Shown here in pieces: positions 45,391 through 56,839 of a DNA stretch of 64,000 nucleotides. The translations under genes and the position numbers were made by a program. The notes beneath the pieces are model-generated. The model did not search any database and was not told the origin of the DNA. It worked only from the letters and a program-made list of their open reading frames with translations. The first letter of the stretch is position 1. Each line of letters begins with the position of its first letter. The stretch is from Prunus persica. Lineage: Eukaryota; Streptophyta; Magnoliopsida; Rosales; Rosaceae. The DNA is taken from positions 9,292,520 through 9,356,519 of the forward strand of contig NC_034010.1 in the NCBI RefSeq assembly GCF_000346465.2, in the 5' to 3' direction.

Positions 45391-46739
45391 TGTAATTTTA
45401 TAGATTTTACAGGGCCTGCACCTTCATTGCAGGTGGAAAAATCTATCTGTTGTATGTTCCTGTTATAATAATTGTGCATATTCTTAAACTTGCACCTGTG
45501 GTTTTTTTTTTTACGTCTTTTCAAAATGACGGTTTGGAACCTTGTGCCTTATAGGTTCAAATAACCACATCGACTCTCCCAAATTTCATATTTCAACGTA
45601 TGGAACTTTTGGCCTGGGCTAAACACAAACTCAGAATTTATTCGCCCTTTTCAAGTGGACATGAAATATGAATTGAGTAAAAGCTACGATAATATCGCAA
45701 TATAGTAGTGAAGAGCATTAACTACTATATACCCACAACCTCAAATTCGGGATTTCTCATATATTTGAATCCATGTGCTTCCGACTCAAATATAACAAAA
45801 TATGTGGGGAGGCTCAATTCATTATTTGAGGTTTATACTGATATTATCCATTTCGCGGTGTATTCTTAACAACCGGAATTTACAAAATATATTTCTTCCT
45901 TGAGGTGTCGATTACAACATAATCGATCTTTATTAAATTCATCATTTTCTTATGCCAAAGAAATATGTGGCGTACCACAATCTGTAATAATACCTCAAGG
46001 GTTGTCCATTTAATTGTTGGAACTTCAGGTTCTCAACACTGTTAGATTTTGAACTTCAGGCCAAAATCACATATTCTCATGGTATGGACATTCAATCCCC
46101 TTAGATTTTGAACTTCGGGCCAAAATCACATATTCTCATGGTATGGACATTCAATCCCTTTAGATTTTGAACTTCGGGCCAAAATCACATATTCTCATGG
46201 TATGGACATTTTTACAATTTTCTGTACATATTTCTGGACTTCAAACCTTTACATAATTGTCCATATCTTGAGGAACTTCTGGCATCTCATTTAATTGCTC
46301 ATCCATGAGTTTAAGGAACTACAGGTTCCCTTTTGTATATAGTGACGGTTTACCCAAAATGGTTAATATTTATGTATACGTCACTATTCATATATCCGAT
46401 ACTATTCATGTGTACAGTACATTTGCCAGTACAGTTATCATCCATGTGTACGGCATTATGAACCAATACGGTACTGTTACATCATTAAGGAACCCTAGGT
46501 CCTTATTTACATATCAAGAATCAAGGACCCTCAAGTCCGATCACATGTTTACAAATATAGTACTGGAGAGACTGCCAGCTCTCATATCAATATCATCATC
46601 AAGGATCTTCAAGTCCTGATGTAGTTGTATGATGAGGATCAAGAAACTTCTGGTTCTGATCTGTATCCTTGTAAAAAAAAACTCATCATACCACACAATT
46701 AATCCATAAAATAAATTGCTTGTAAATTAAATTATTGGT
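45391..46739. other. Non-coding interior of the non-autonomous element, part 2
   Basis: No gene. It holds the triple repeat at 46042-46210, followed by several short motifs of the type aacttcaggttc or ggaccctcaagtcc (46250-46650), which are partly palindromic. Confidence 0.6.
46042..46210. repeat. Three tandem copies of a roughly 59 bp unit
   Basis: Each unit contains tagattttgaacttc, ggccaaaatcacatattctc and atggtatggacatt. The copies are almost identical. Confidence 0.9.
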
Positions 46740-47160
46740 AAATGAATTGTTTGTATGGACGATAAACCCGCACCATACGTTAAAAATAAAAGTAAATGTG
46801 CGGTAAAGTAAATTCATAAAGTATGAGGGTTAATTCCTCATCATACTTTAAGTAAAAATAAATGTGCAGTAAAGTAAATTCATAAAGTATGAGGGTTAAT
46901 TCCTCATCATACTTTAAGTAAAAGTAAATGTGCGATAAAATAAATTACTTGCTATATGGACGTTAATTCCGCACCATATCTTAAATAAAATTAAATGTGC
47001 GGTAAAGTAAATTCATAAAGTATGAGGGTTAATTCCTCATCATACTTTAAGTAAAAGTAAATGTGCGATAAAATAAATTGCTTGCTATATGGACGTTAAT
47101 TCCGCACCATATCTTAAATAAAATTAAATGTGCAGTAAAGTAAATTCATAAAGTATAAAT
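46740..47160 (-). repeat. Leader tandem array (inverted relative of 21830-22302)
   Basis: Repeated units around aaatgtgcggtaaagtaaattcataaagtatgag, with facing CATAC and GTATG stems. On the minus strand the array lies just after the primer site, the same position as in the autonomous copy. Confidence 0.85.
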
Positions 47161-47209
47161 AATAGTGCAGCACAAAAATTATACCTGAGAGCTTCTCGTG
47201 CTGATAACG

Positions 47210-47716
47210 TGTTGTAAAATAACTGGGATATGTGCGAATATTGAGCTGCACGTAAAGTAAATGAGACACAGTATTTAACGAGGTTCGGCTATGCCTACGT
47301 CCCCGGAGAGCAGCAGTAGTAACTTTTCCACTATGTAAAATAATAGGGCTACAACTTTAGTGTTTACAATATATGTGGCTCACTAATTTTTCTCTCTTGG
47401 AGAAATTTCTCTCCACTCTATTTTTCTCTCTACTTACTCACCCTCTTTCTTCCTTCTCTTCCTTTCTTTCTTTCCTCACTCATTCTTCTCTTCATTTTGG
47501 TGTATCTTACAAGTGAATGAGCAAGCCTATTTATAGGCAAAGTAAAAAGATTCTAATGGAGACATAATGATTTCTCCCCAACATTATAATTTCATCTTTT
47601 GACTAATCATCCCACTTCTAACACCATCATTTCTTCTTTTGACTACCATACTCAACACCATCATTTTTCTTCCATCATTTCTCTTTATGTGGGCTTCACC
47701 AATATTATTTACAACA
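47210..47716 (-). repeat. 5' LTR of the non-autonomous Copia relative
   Basis: 507 bp. Preceded on the + strand by the inverted primer site TCGTGCTGATAAC (47196-47208). Confidence 0.93.
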
Positions 47717-48077
47717 GTTTTGGAAATTTGTCACTAACTTCATTAGCTAATAGCCTGATGGGAAAACATAAATTAATTAAAAGTTTCCCACTTGTGTGGC
47801 AAAGCTGATTTCCCACCTGTGTGGCATGAAATGCTGATAACGTTACGATCACTACTAGAGTACAATCACTACTAGTTAACTTTCAGTTCGGGTTGAAGTG
47901 TCCCTACCCTTGATTACGGTGTAGTCAAAGTACGTGTTGAAATGCGGCTCTACCCTTGATTACATTAGTTTGCTGCTAGATTCGAGCCCTTAGGGCTGTA
48001 ATAAAGAGAATATTATTTATGAAAATTTTCTATATATTCATTTGCTTATATGAGGTCATATTTATAATACGACGGAA

Positions 48078-48345
48078 CCTTAGTAGCCAAGTAAATAATA
48101 AATTTATATTTATATTTATAGTAGAAAATCAAAAATTAAAGTAAATCAAATACAATTATAATGGAAATCCTTGGTGTGTAAGGAAGGAATGTCAATGGTC
48201 CATAAGTCATGTCAACACTCCCCCTCATGTTAATGCATAGATGTTGCTAATGCCTAACTGATCCAGTGAATTGTGGAACGCTCTACTGGAAATCGCTTTT
48301 ATCAAAATATCCGCCAATTTATCCTCAGACTTCGCGTAATTATCT
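48078..48345 (-). mobile_element. Copia relic: RNase H end, purine tract and 3' LTR start
   Basis: The minus strand at 48345-48225 encodes D-N-Y-A-K-S-E-D-K-L-A-D-I-L-I-K, the usual RNase H end of Copia pol, with a stop at 48227-48225. A purine tract AGGGGGAG (48225-48218) and an LTR start TGTTGACATG (48217 down) follow. The LTR is cut at 48078, where the 558 bp repeat begins. Upstream pol is missing. Confidence 0.85.
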
Positions 48346-49081
48346 TTTGTACAGAATCATCGACAACTGTATTGGGTCCTTGTTTGGGTCTTAATATGAG
48401 TTCAAGTGATTGATTGCTTGTGTGACTATTGTAATCGAGCCTTTCTGCTTTTACCAATGAAACCAATGATATTTCTCTTGTTTGGCAAAAAAAAAAATGA
48501 TTACGTGTTGATATCAAATAAATAAAAGGTTTAACCTATTGAAAGAACCATAATAATTCGGTCAAGTCAAGATTATGACAAGCGAAGCAAACTGGTAATA
48601 ATGAACTAATTTTGTGTACTCATTATTAAACCTAACTTCTAATCAAGTCACTGTGAATCGAGTGAGGAACCGACTCAATATAAGTTATATATTGTCTACA
48701 CCTTCAATGAATAAAGGACTTCAACAATTTCTCTAGTGCAAGAAAGCACCGATGGAATTGTATTAAAATCATTATATATGAAAAATAACAAGATGAATGG
48801 GAAAGAGTATAGAAAAGCAGCTCGAATCACTATAATATAAATGAAAGGTCTTGGGTTCGAGTCCTAACATCTGTGTAATGTGTGTAAGTTTAACATATTA
48901 TCGTCCCTCCCAATAGAAAAGGTCTTCAAAAATTCAATAAACTCAATATACAAGATAATTTGTCCCGTGACAAATTCAGACCCCTTAGCATATGTATACT
49001 ACGATATTCAACATCATTTGTTAATTAATATTACAGTGCTTGCTCTCATATCAAATTTGGTGCTGGTTACAATATTATCAT
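48346..49081. other. Intergenic DNA
   Basis: No gene seen between the Copia relic and the receptor kinase pseudogene. Confidence 0.5.
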
Positions 49082-50943
49082 TCAATTCGAAGTAGAACAA
49101 AAAGGATTAGGTGGTATGGCGAGATTGTCACCTTCTCTTTCTAACATATGAACTACATTTTTCATTGGAGGACGATCTATTGGGTGCCATTGGACGCACC
49201 ATAGACCCACAATGGCAAGTTTTTCTGCAATTTTAGCATCTCCTTGATCCTCAATATGAATCCGTAGGTCATCCCCTTGTTCCAAAAGGTTATAAATCCA
49301 TTCTGGGAAGTAGACTTGGCTGGTGGAGTCCTCTATAACCTTAAAGTTTTTCCTACCACCAACCATTTCCAGCAACAACGTCCTGAAACTATAGACATCT
49401 GACTTGTAGGATACGTTACCGAAGTTCCTAGAGAACACTTCTGGTGCAATGTAGCCCATCGTCCCCCTGACGGTTGTCATGGATAATGCACTTTGATCCC
49501 TTGAACATAACTTGGCTAGACCAAAATCAGAAACTTTCGGGGTGAAATTCTGGTCTAACAAAATGTTATGGGGTTTGATGTCGAAATGGAGGATTCGGTG
49601 GTCACACCCTTGGTGAAGATACTCAATTCCTTTGGCTATACCTAAAGCAATATCTTGCAACTTATCCCAACCAAGGAAAGAGTTTTTATTATCTGCTGAT
49701 GATAAAAAGTTTTGTAATGAACCATTTGGTAAGAATTCATACACAAGAGCTCGTATAAACCCATCAGCACAAAAGCCAACCAAGCGAACCACATTGACAT
49801 GGTGCACTAAACCCATCGTTCCCATTTCATTTGTAAAATCTTCCCCATTATTTTCGTTTGAATTGTTGAGGATTTTCGCAGCAACGAGCAATTCGGATGA
49901 AAGCTTCCCTTTAAAAACTGTTCCATAGGCCTCTTGCCCTAACTTGTCCTTGAATTGACTTGTTATCCTCTAAATATCAGCATAGGAATATCTGCTTGGC
50001 TTCTGAGCTATGTAATCTTCCAAAAATCTTTCAATCCTCAACTGATTTTTTTTGTCTAATATTTTCTTGGAGCTATAGGCATGGTAGATGATGAGAGCCC
50101 CCACTGCTATAAGAGCCACAGAAACTGTGCAAACTGCAGATAGAGATGACGAAAATTAACTAATTACATGTGATTCAGATTTATAGTCCAGCAAGCAAGT
50201 GCTTTAATTTAATGGACAACTCACCTGATATCTTTATGTGTGTCCCTCTACGGCTACTATCTGTAAAGTACTTTTGCGATCAAATCAATAAAATTCTGAG
50301 TCCTGACTAATCGGATCGAATGACTGAAAATAAATAATATTTGTTTTCAAAGTACTTCAACAAAGCCAAGTTTAGTTAAATGATACCTTCAGGTAAATCT
50401 AAACATTCGCTTTCTGCAATCTGAACATGTGCAAGACTATATTCACTAATCTTTGATCTACATGCCTTGCCCATCTCTTCGCAATTCGACATGATGGTTT
50501 GGACCAATGCAACTTCATAATTTTCTTCATTGCAAAGGTTGATATGTCTGGAATTGATGTATAGTCATGCAGCTTGGTACAAGACACTAGGGCAATTCTA
50601 TCAACAGAACATTGAGTGTTGACAGCGTATGTCTGGTTTTCAGGATTGTCAAGGTAGTAAAGTCCCAGTTTAATCAGACAAAAACCGTAGGATAATCTTT
50701 CTTCTAAATATGGACAACTGAATAGGGTATAATTATAGTTATGTGGTCCAGGCATAAACTGTAAGGGAGAGGAAGATAAACTGAGGTCGAAAAACTCTCT
50801 CGGTGGGTGATTACTTCGGTAATATATTTCAATCTCCTGAGATGTGTAGTCAATCCTTTCGACGAAGAGGTTGTTGGATGATGCTGGCATCTTGAGCACA
50901 ATCTTGTTGTCATTAGTGCATGACAGATCAAAGCCATGGTAAC
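49082..50943 (-). pseudogene. LRK10L-type receptor-like kinase, main part (broken)
   Basis: Minus-strand exons. The extracellular wall-associated (GUB_WAK/WAK_assoc-like) part runs from 50943 to about 50393, beginning G-F-D-L-S-C-T-N-D-N-K. A small exon lies near 50262-50225, and the membrane-plus-kinase exon is 50133-49082. The last has a membrane segment (V-S-V-A-L-I-A-V-G-A-L-I-I-Y) and a kinase domain with V-A-A-K, HFDIKPHNILLD, DFGLAKL and the C-lobe G-L-W-C-V-Q. Lesions: a one-base frameshift near 50481 just before a Cys-rich stretch, a TAG at 49972-49970 (in D-I-stop-R, where a Lys is usual), and a Gly-loop change (GQEAYG). The rest of exon 1 is at 62929-63091, beyond the inserted Gypsy element. 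Confidence 0.88.
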
Positions 50944-51552
50944 TGTGGGAACCTAATTAAATCAAAACCCTAGGTCAAATAATTCCTTCCATTTGGGATT
51001 ATTTGACCTAATTGGGAATTATTCAATTTAATTGGGGATTACCCAATTAAATAGAATATTACCTAATCGGGTCGAGAATTAATTTTATTCCTACCCCAAT
51101 TCTCAATTAAATGAGGAGTTACCTATTTAAGTTAGGAATTGATTTGATACCTACCCCAATTAGGGATTTGATTTACCCTAATGAATCAAATCAATTCCAA
51201 ATCGGGGAGGAATAATTCCTTTCCATCTACGGAATTATTCCTCTGAAACCCTAGCCTCTGAGACCACTATAAAAAGATGGCCACACACAAAGGTTAAGGT
51301 ACGCCTAAATTCCTACTAAAACTCTGCATAAATTATTTCTCAAAAACCCTAGCCACCTCCTCTCTTTCTCTCTCTCACACAAGGCTCCGGCCACCCGGTT
51401 TTCCTTGAATTACCGTACCTAACTTGAGGGCCTTTGGCCAACACCCCCCGGGTGTGGTCCTTTTACTCCGATCTGTTTTGCAGGGAGAAAGAGAGGCCGA
51501 GAAGACGAAGGAATCTTGGGCGAATATTCTCGTGGGGAAATTTGCTCCCACA
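50944..51552 (+). repeat. Gypsy 5' LTR
   Basis: 609 bp, with a TATA box TATAAAAA at 51268-51275. Confidence 0.95.
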
Positions 51553-51575
51553 AATTGGTGCTTTCATTGAGAGCA
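51553..51575 (+). other. Primer binding site of the Gypsy element
   Basis: AATTGGTGCTTTCATTGAGA directly after the LTR, a form often found in plant Tat and Athila elements. The tRNA was not assigned. Confidence 0.6.
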
Positions 51576-51633
51576 CGAGATATATTCAAAGCGTGCTCCA
51601 AATCCATCTTTCACACATTTTTTCAAACAACCA

Positions 51634-54423
51634 TGATTGACACAAGACGTATGAAGAGTAACGCCACCACGATGGGTCCATCTCATGGTTTCGTGGTGGA
51701 AACCTCAATACAACCGCACGGAATCGTGGCTGCTAACGCCTTGCAGTCGTCGTCTAGTGCTTTGCAGTCGCCTTCAGCTGCTGGAATTGCAGAACAACTG
51801 CCACATGACCCCGGGACCTCCATAGCCTTGCAGTTGCTAGCGCCGATTACCGGAGCTGCTCTGCCTCGCTGTCCTGCCGTCGGAGCACAGCAGCAGCCAC
51901 ACCACTCAACTACCGGATTTGCTGCTCAGCCCCATGGCTACTCCGACGTCGTCCCAGTCTTGGAGCAGATCAATTCTCTCCCTCCTCTGCGATCACACTT
52001 GACATATGCACCTGTGTACGCTTCTAATGGAGCCCTAGCCCATGTGCCGTTGGGCCCAATGCACAACACTCTACTTGACCCGCGCAGTCAGGTGGACTTA
52101 ACTCACGGGTCGATCAACTCACGCAGAAGGTCGATGACCAGAACAACCTGATTGGCCAGCTACTCAGGCAGATCAACTTGAATCAAGGCCCTAACCTTGG
52201 ACCCCGTGACGAGGAAAGGAGGGCACACCAGCATGCCGGCGAGCAGTTCGAGAGGTCTCAGGCTGGTCAGATAAGGGCAAACCAGCAGAGGAGAGAGCGA
52301 GATCGAGCAGATGAGATGCAGACAGCCGCAAGCCGTACTCTAACCGTTCGAGGCTAGGACCAAGGACCAATGTGCTCGAGAGGCTAGGCCCACAGTCTAA
52401 TGTCCACGCCCGCTTGGGCCCACAAGGAGCTCGAGTTCGTGAGCAGTCGCGTGACAAGCGCAACGACCGATGCCCACCAACCCGCTCGAGGGCCAACACG
52501 CGGCGGCAAGCTGTAGAGGAATCCTCACAAGCTCAATCTCCTAATCTGCCCCACGGGCAGGGCACCCAAGGGGATCGACCCTTGGGAACCGAGGAAGGAG
52601 TTAGCCAGTCACGCTCGAGACACCAAAGACGTTGACCTGAGTGACCCTCCTTGCGGGCAGAAGATGATGATCGACGCCCACCAACCTGCTCGAGGACCAA
52701 CACGCGACGACAAGATGAAGAGGAATCCTCACAAGCTCAATCTCCTAATCTGCCCCATGGGCAGAACACCCAAGGGGATCGACCCTTGGGAACCGAGGAA
52801 GAAGTTAGCCAGTCGCGCTCGAGGCATCGAAGACGCCGGCCCGAGACTCCAGTCCTGCGAGCAGAGGACGTCGAGAAGCTAGTAAATGACCGACTCCAAG
52901 CTCTCCAACTTAAAGGAAGCACGGAGGAGGCCCTGCACAAGGAAATTGATCGAGTTGACTACTCGCCCTTTACCGAAAAAGTGGAACGAGCTCCTGCACC
53001 GAAGCAGTTTACAACGCCATCCATCACTCTATTCAAGGGAGACTCTGACCCTGAGAGCCATTTGAGGCACTTCAAGAGTGCCATGATCCTATACAAGGCA
53101 GACGATGCCCTGATGTGCAAAGTGTTCGCGATGACCCTGCGAGGAGCAGCTCAAGACTGGTTCCACACTCTACCGTCCGCGTCGATAGGAAACTTCAAGG
53201 AGTTGGGTCTCATCTTCACCAAGGAGTACACCTCCTACAAGACGGTCAGAAAGCATGCGGACCATCTGTTCAACCTGCGCAAGAAGCCAGACGAGTCTCT
53301 ACGAGACTACTTGAGACGGTTTAAGGCTGAAAAGGCTCACATCATAGGATGCAATGACCAAGTTGCATCCTCAGCTTTCAAGAAGGGCTTGCCAACCGAG
53401 CATGAGCTATACCGGGAGCTGGCCATAACACCAAGTCAAACCTTGGCAGAAGTGTTCGCGACAGCAGAACGCTACGCACTTTGGGACGATGATCGAATCG
53501 CCGCAAAGAAAGCCAGCAAGCAAGTTGATCACCCGACGAAGCAGGCAAGCCAAAAGAGCAACCAGTTCGAGCAAAAAGCCCGAGATAAGCGCAGATCGCG
53601 GCCCCGAGAGGGAAGCTCAGAAATTGGGACCTTCACTGAGTTCGCTATCACAATTCATCAGATCCTGGCTCAAGTGAAGGACAAGCCGTGGGTGAGGAGA
53701 CTGCCACCCATGAAGGGAGACCCCTCTAAGAGGGACACCAGTAAATACTGCGCATTCCACGTGGAGCACGATTATTACACCAACAACTGCAATGCTTGGA
53801 AAAGGCATCTTGAGGAGCTGGTCAGAGAAGGTCATTGCACAGAATTCGTCGCAAAGAAGGCCATCCAACAGATCGAGGATCGTGATGCGGCTGCCAAGGA
53901 ACCTCCCCAAAAGGTCATTCGAATCAACACTATCTTAGCTGACTCTCAGGAGTCCGGGCTGACCACCAAGGAGCGCAAGAGGAAGATCTCACAGGCGACT
54001 TATGTCTCCCAAGTCACAACAGGAGTACCAGTCATCGTGGATACACCCATAATTGGTTTCCAGAAGAAAGACTTGATCGGGCTTGACCTGCCGCATAATG
54101 ACGCCCTAGTCATCTGCATTCAGATTGAACAAGCTGTGATCGAGCGAGTTCATGTGGATAAAGGCAGCGCAGCCAACATCCTGCAACTATCTGTCATCCA
54201 ACAGATGGGATTGGAGCCCAAGATTAGCAAACTTGCCAAGTTGCTCACTGGCTTCAATGGGGCCACATTAATCACTGTTGGACTAATCGACCTTGACGTC
54301 CACTCACCCCCAGTAGTCTGCTCGCAAACCTTCATGGTCATCGACGAGGTCTCCCCGTACAACAGAATCTTGGGCCTACCGTGGATCAGCAAGATCGAGG
54401 CCATCACATCTGCTCTACACTAG
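51634..54423 (+). pseudogene. Gypsy gag-protease, frameshifted
   Basis: The likely start is the ATG at 51634 (M-I-D-T-R-R). The N-terminal Ala/Pro/Gln-rich part runs to about 52100, where a frameshift occurs; a helical stretch with Q-L-T-Q-K-V-D-D-Q-N continues in the next frame. Several stops sit at 52357-52640. The open part 52651-54423 carries the retrotransposon gag domain (about 52960-53500, with M-T-L-R-G-A-A-Q-D-W-F). A degenerate zinc-knuckle-like Y-C-A-F-H-x-E-H region lies near 53745. The protease site is V-D-K-G-S-A-A-N-I (about 54150), where D-G/S-G is normally seen. A TAG ends it at 54423. Confidence 0.88.
52459..52875 (+). repeat. 204 bp tandem duplication in gag
   Basis: The copies start near 52468 and 52672; for example gcccaccaac is at 52472 and 52676. 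204 is a multiple of three, so the frame would be kept, giving 68 extra residues rich in R/S/Q. The first copy carries stop codons in the main frame. Confidence 0.85.
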
Positions 54424-54630
54424 AAGATTCGCTACCCCATCCCTGGAGGCGGAATCGGGCAGATCAATAGTGACCAAGCCATGGCAAGAAGATGCACAGC
54501 TCACGGACTCAAGAAGAGCAAGCAGTTGCAGTTCACACCAGTAATGCAAGCTGCCAACGAGGCACGAAGCGCTCCCAGCAAACAAGCAAGCTCGAACGAG
54601 AAGGGAGCTGCTACCTCACAATAGCAATTA

Positions 54631-56826
54631 ATGAGCCAGGATCAAGGCGAGGGAATCCGCCCGGAAGACTCCCCTAAAAAGGGTTGGAAGTCTGAGGATG
54701 ACGTTGAGTTAGTACCCCCTGATCTTGGCCAGCCAGACAAAGAAGCGCAGATCGGCTCGCGCCAGAATCCAAACAAGAAGGATCGAGAGGAGGGAATCCG
54801 CCCGGAAGGCTTCCTTGAAGAAGGTTGGAAGCTTGAGGAAGACGTTGAGTTAGTACTCCTCGATCCTAACCAGCCAGACAAGAAAGCGCGGATCGGCTCG
54901 CGCCTAAGCCCAGACGAGAAGGTGGAGTTTACCACCTTCCTCCAAAACAACAAAGACATGTTTGCGTGGTCATCATCTGACATGCCCGGCATCGACCCAA
55001 ACATCATCTGCCACCGCCTCCATGTCAACCCTGCCAGCAAGCCCGTGGTGCAGAAGAGACGCAACTTCGCTCCCGAGCGAGTCGCGATCATTGAAGCCGA
55101 GATCGACAAGCTTCTAGCCATCAGATTTATTGAAGAGGTCTCTTACTCAGAATGGCTGGCCAACGTTGTTCTGGTGGCAAAACAAAAAAAGGGCAAATGG
55201 AGAGTGTGCGTCGATTACACCGACCTCAACAAAGCATGCCCTAAAGACAACTTCCCATTACCGAGGATCGACCAGCTCGTGGATTCAACTTCCGGCAACC
55301 AGCTGCTCAGCTTCATGGATGCCTACTCCGGCTATAATCAAATTATGATGTATGACGATGACAAGGCGAAGACCTCTTTCATCATCGAGAGAGGGACCTA
55401 CTGCTACAAGGTCATGCCCTTTGGGTTGAAGAACGCTGGAGCAACCTATCAAAGGCTCGTGAATAAGATTTTCAAGGAGCAGATCGGCAGAACCATGGAA
55501 GTCTACGTGGATGATATGCTGGTCAAAGCTCCCAAGCGTGGAGACCACCTCAAAAACCTCGCCAAGGCATTCAGCCTGCTCCGCCAATACCGCATGAAGC
55601 TGAATCCAAGTAAATGCATGTTCGGTGTGTCATCCGGCCGATTCCTGGGGTACTTAGTCACACAACGAGGTATAGAGGCACACCCACGCCAAATTAAAGC
55701 CATTCTCGAGATGAAGTCACCTTCCACAATGAAGGAAATACGAAGTCTAACGGGCAGAGCAGCAGCCCTCAACCGATTCCTCTCAAAGTCTACCGACAAG
55801 TGCAAACCATTCTTCAAAGCTTTGAAGAAGGGGCAAAAAGACAAGTGGGACGAGGAGTGCGAAGTAGCTTTCCAGAGTCTAAAGACCTACCTTACTTCAC
55901 CTCCCCTACTCTCGAAGCCAGTTCCTGGTGAAGACTTGTTCGTGTACCTGTCAGTGTCCAACTCGGCCGTCAGCTCAGCTCTCATCCGAGAAGAACTTGG
56001 GGCCCAACATCCGATATTCTATACGTCAAAAGCTCTCCTCGATGCAGAGACTCGCTACCCAAAATTGGAGAAGCTCATTTTGGCCCTTGTCGTTTCTGCG
56101 AGAAAGCTGCGACCTTATTACCAAGCTCACCGAGTTATCGTTATGACTGACTTTCCTTTGAGATAAATCCTCCACAGCCCTGATGCTTCTCAGCGGCTCA
56201 TGAAGTAGGCAATAGAGCTAAGCCAATACGACCTCCTCTACCGGCCAAAGACTGCGATAAAAGCCCAAGCCTTAGTAGACTTTGTTGCAGAGTTCACACC
56301 ATCAGCCGAAGAAGAGAAGCTGGTCAGCAAAAAGAAGGAAAGTTCGAGAGCAGACAAGACCTCCGCGGAACCTGACCAACCCAGAGACATGTGGCAGCTA
56401 CGCGTAGATAGAGCGTCAAACCAGAAAGGAGCTGGAGCAGGCGTCGTCATTGTTACCCCTGATGGAACCCTGTTAGAGCAAGCTATGACACTTGGCTTCC
56501 CGGCTTCAAATAACGAGGCAGAGTACGAGGCATTGCTCGCTGGCTTACGCTTGGCAAAGGAGCTATCAATCAAGAAGCTGGCCATCTACTCGGATTCCCA
56601 GCTGATTAAAAGTCAAGCCTCAGGAGAGTACATGGCGAAACACCCAAGGATGATCTTGTACCTTGACAAAGTCCAAGAGCTGTTGAAGGCGTTTCCCACC
56701 TTTACCATCCAGCAGGTGCCCCGAGCAGAGAATGCGCACGCAGATGCACTGGCAAGCTTAGGATCAGCACTGGATACCAGTTCAGACGCTCCATTCCAGT
56801 CGAGCACCTTGACCAGCCTAGCATAG
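54631..56826 (+). pseudogene. Gypsy reverse transcriptase and RNase H
   Basis: Same frame as gag-protease, with stops at 54421 and about 54622 between. RT spans about 55180-55680, with C-V-D-Y-T-D-L-N-K-A, M-P-F-G-L-K-N-A and the catalytic VYVDDMLVK. The RT-linked RNase H follows (F-Y-T-S-K-A-L, 55950-56160) to a TAA at 56164-56166. A second RNase H-type domain follows in the same frame (56389-56826, with A-E-Y-E-A-L-L-A-G-L and Y-S-D-S-Q-L), as Tat elements usually have. A TAG at about 56206 also interrupts. A 54645-54900 stretch is a two-fold repeat of E-G-I-R-P-E. Frame changes near 56800. Confidence 0.9.
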
Positions 56827-56839
56827 AAGAGGCAGAACA

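Larger units (their letters stand above)
41568..47716 (-). mobile_element. Non-autonomous relative of the 21184 Copia family with antisense ORF
   Basis: 507 bp LTRs (41568-42074 and 47210-47716) with TGTTGTAAA ends differ at roughly eight sites. TSD GTTTT is at 41563-41567 and 47717-47721. On the minus strand it has the same primer site (GTTATCAGCACGA), the same leader array type, and the same purine tract (CTCCAAGGGGGAG) as the autonomous copy at 21184-27695, and the LTRs are related. But no gag or pol is present: the 5.1 kb interior is non-coding apart from one + strand ORF at 44839-45390. It presumably moves with enzymes of the autonomous family. Confidence 0.93.
41425..48077. repeat. 558 bp direct repeat, copy 2 (split by LTR element)
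   Basis: Collinear with 35807-36364. Split at the GTTTT target site by the element at 41568-47716. A roughly 40 bp addition, with a duplicated atcactactag, is present at about 47838-47875 relative to copy 1. Confidence 0.88.
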
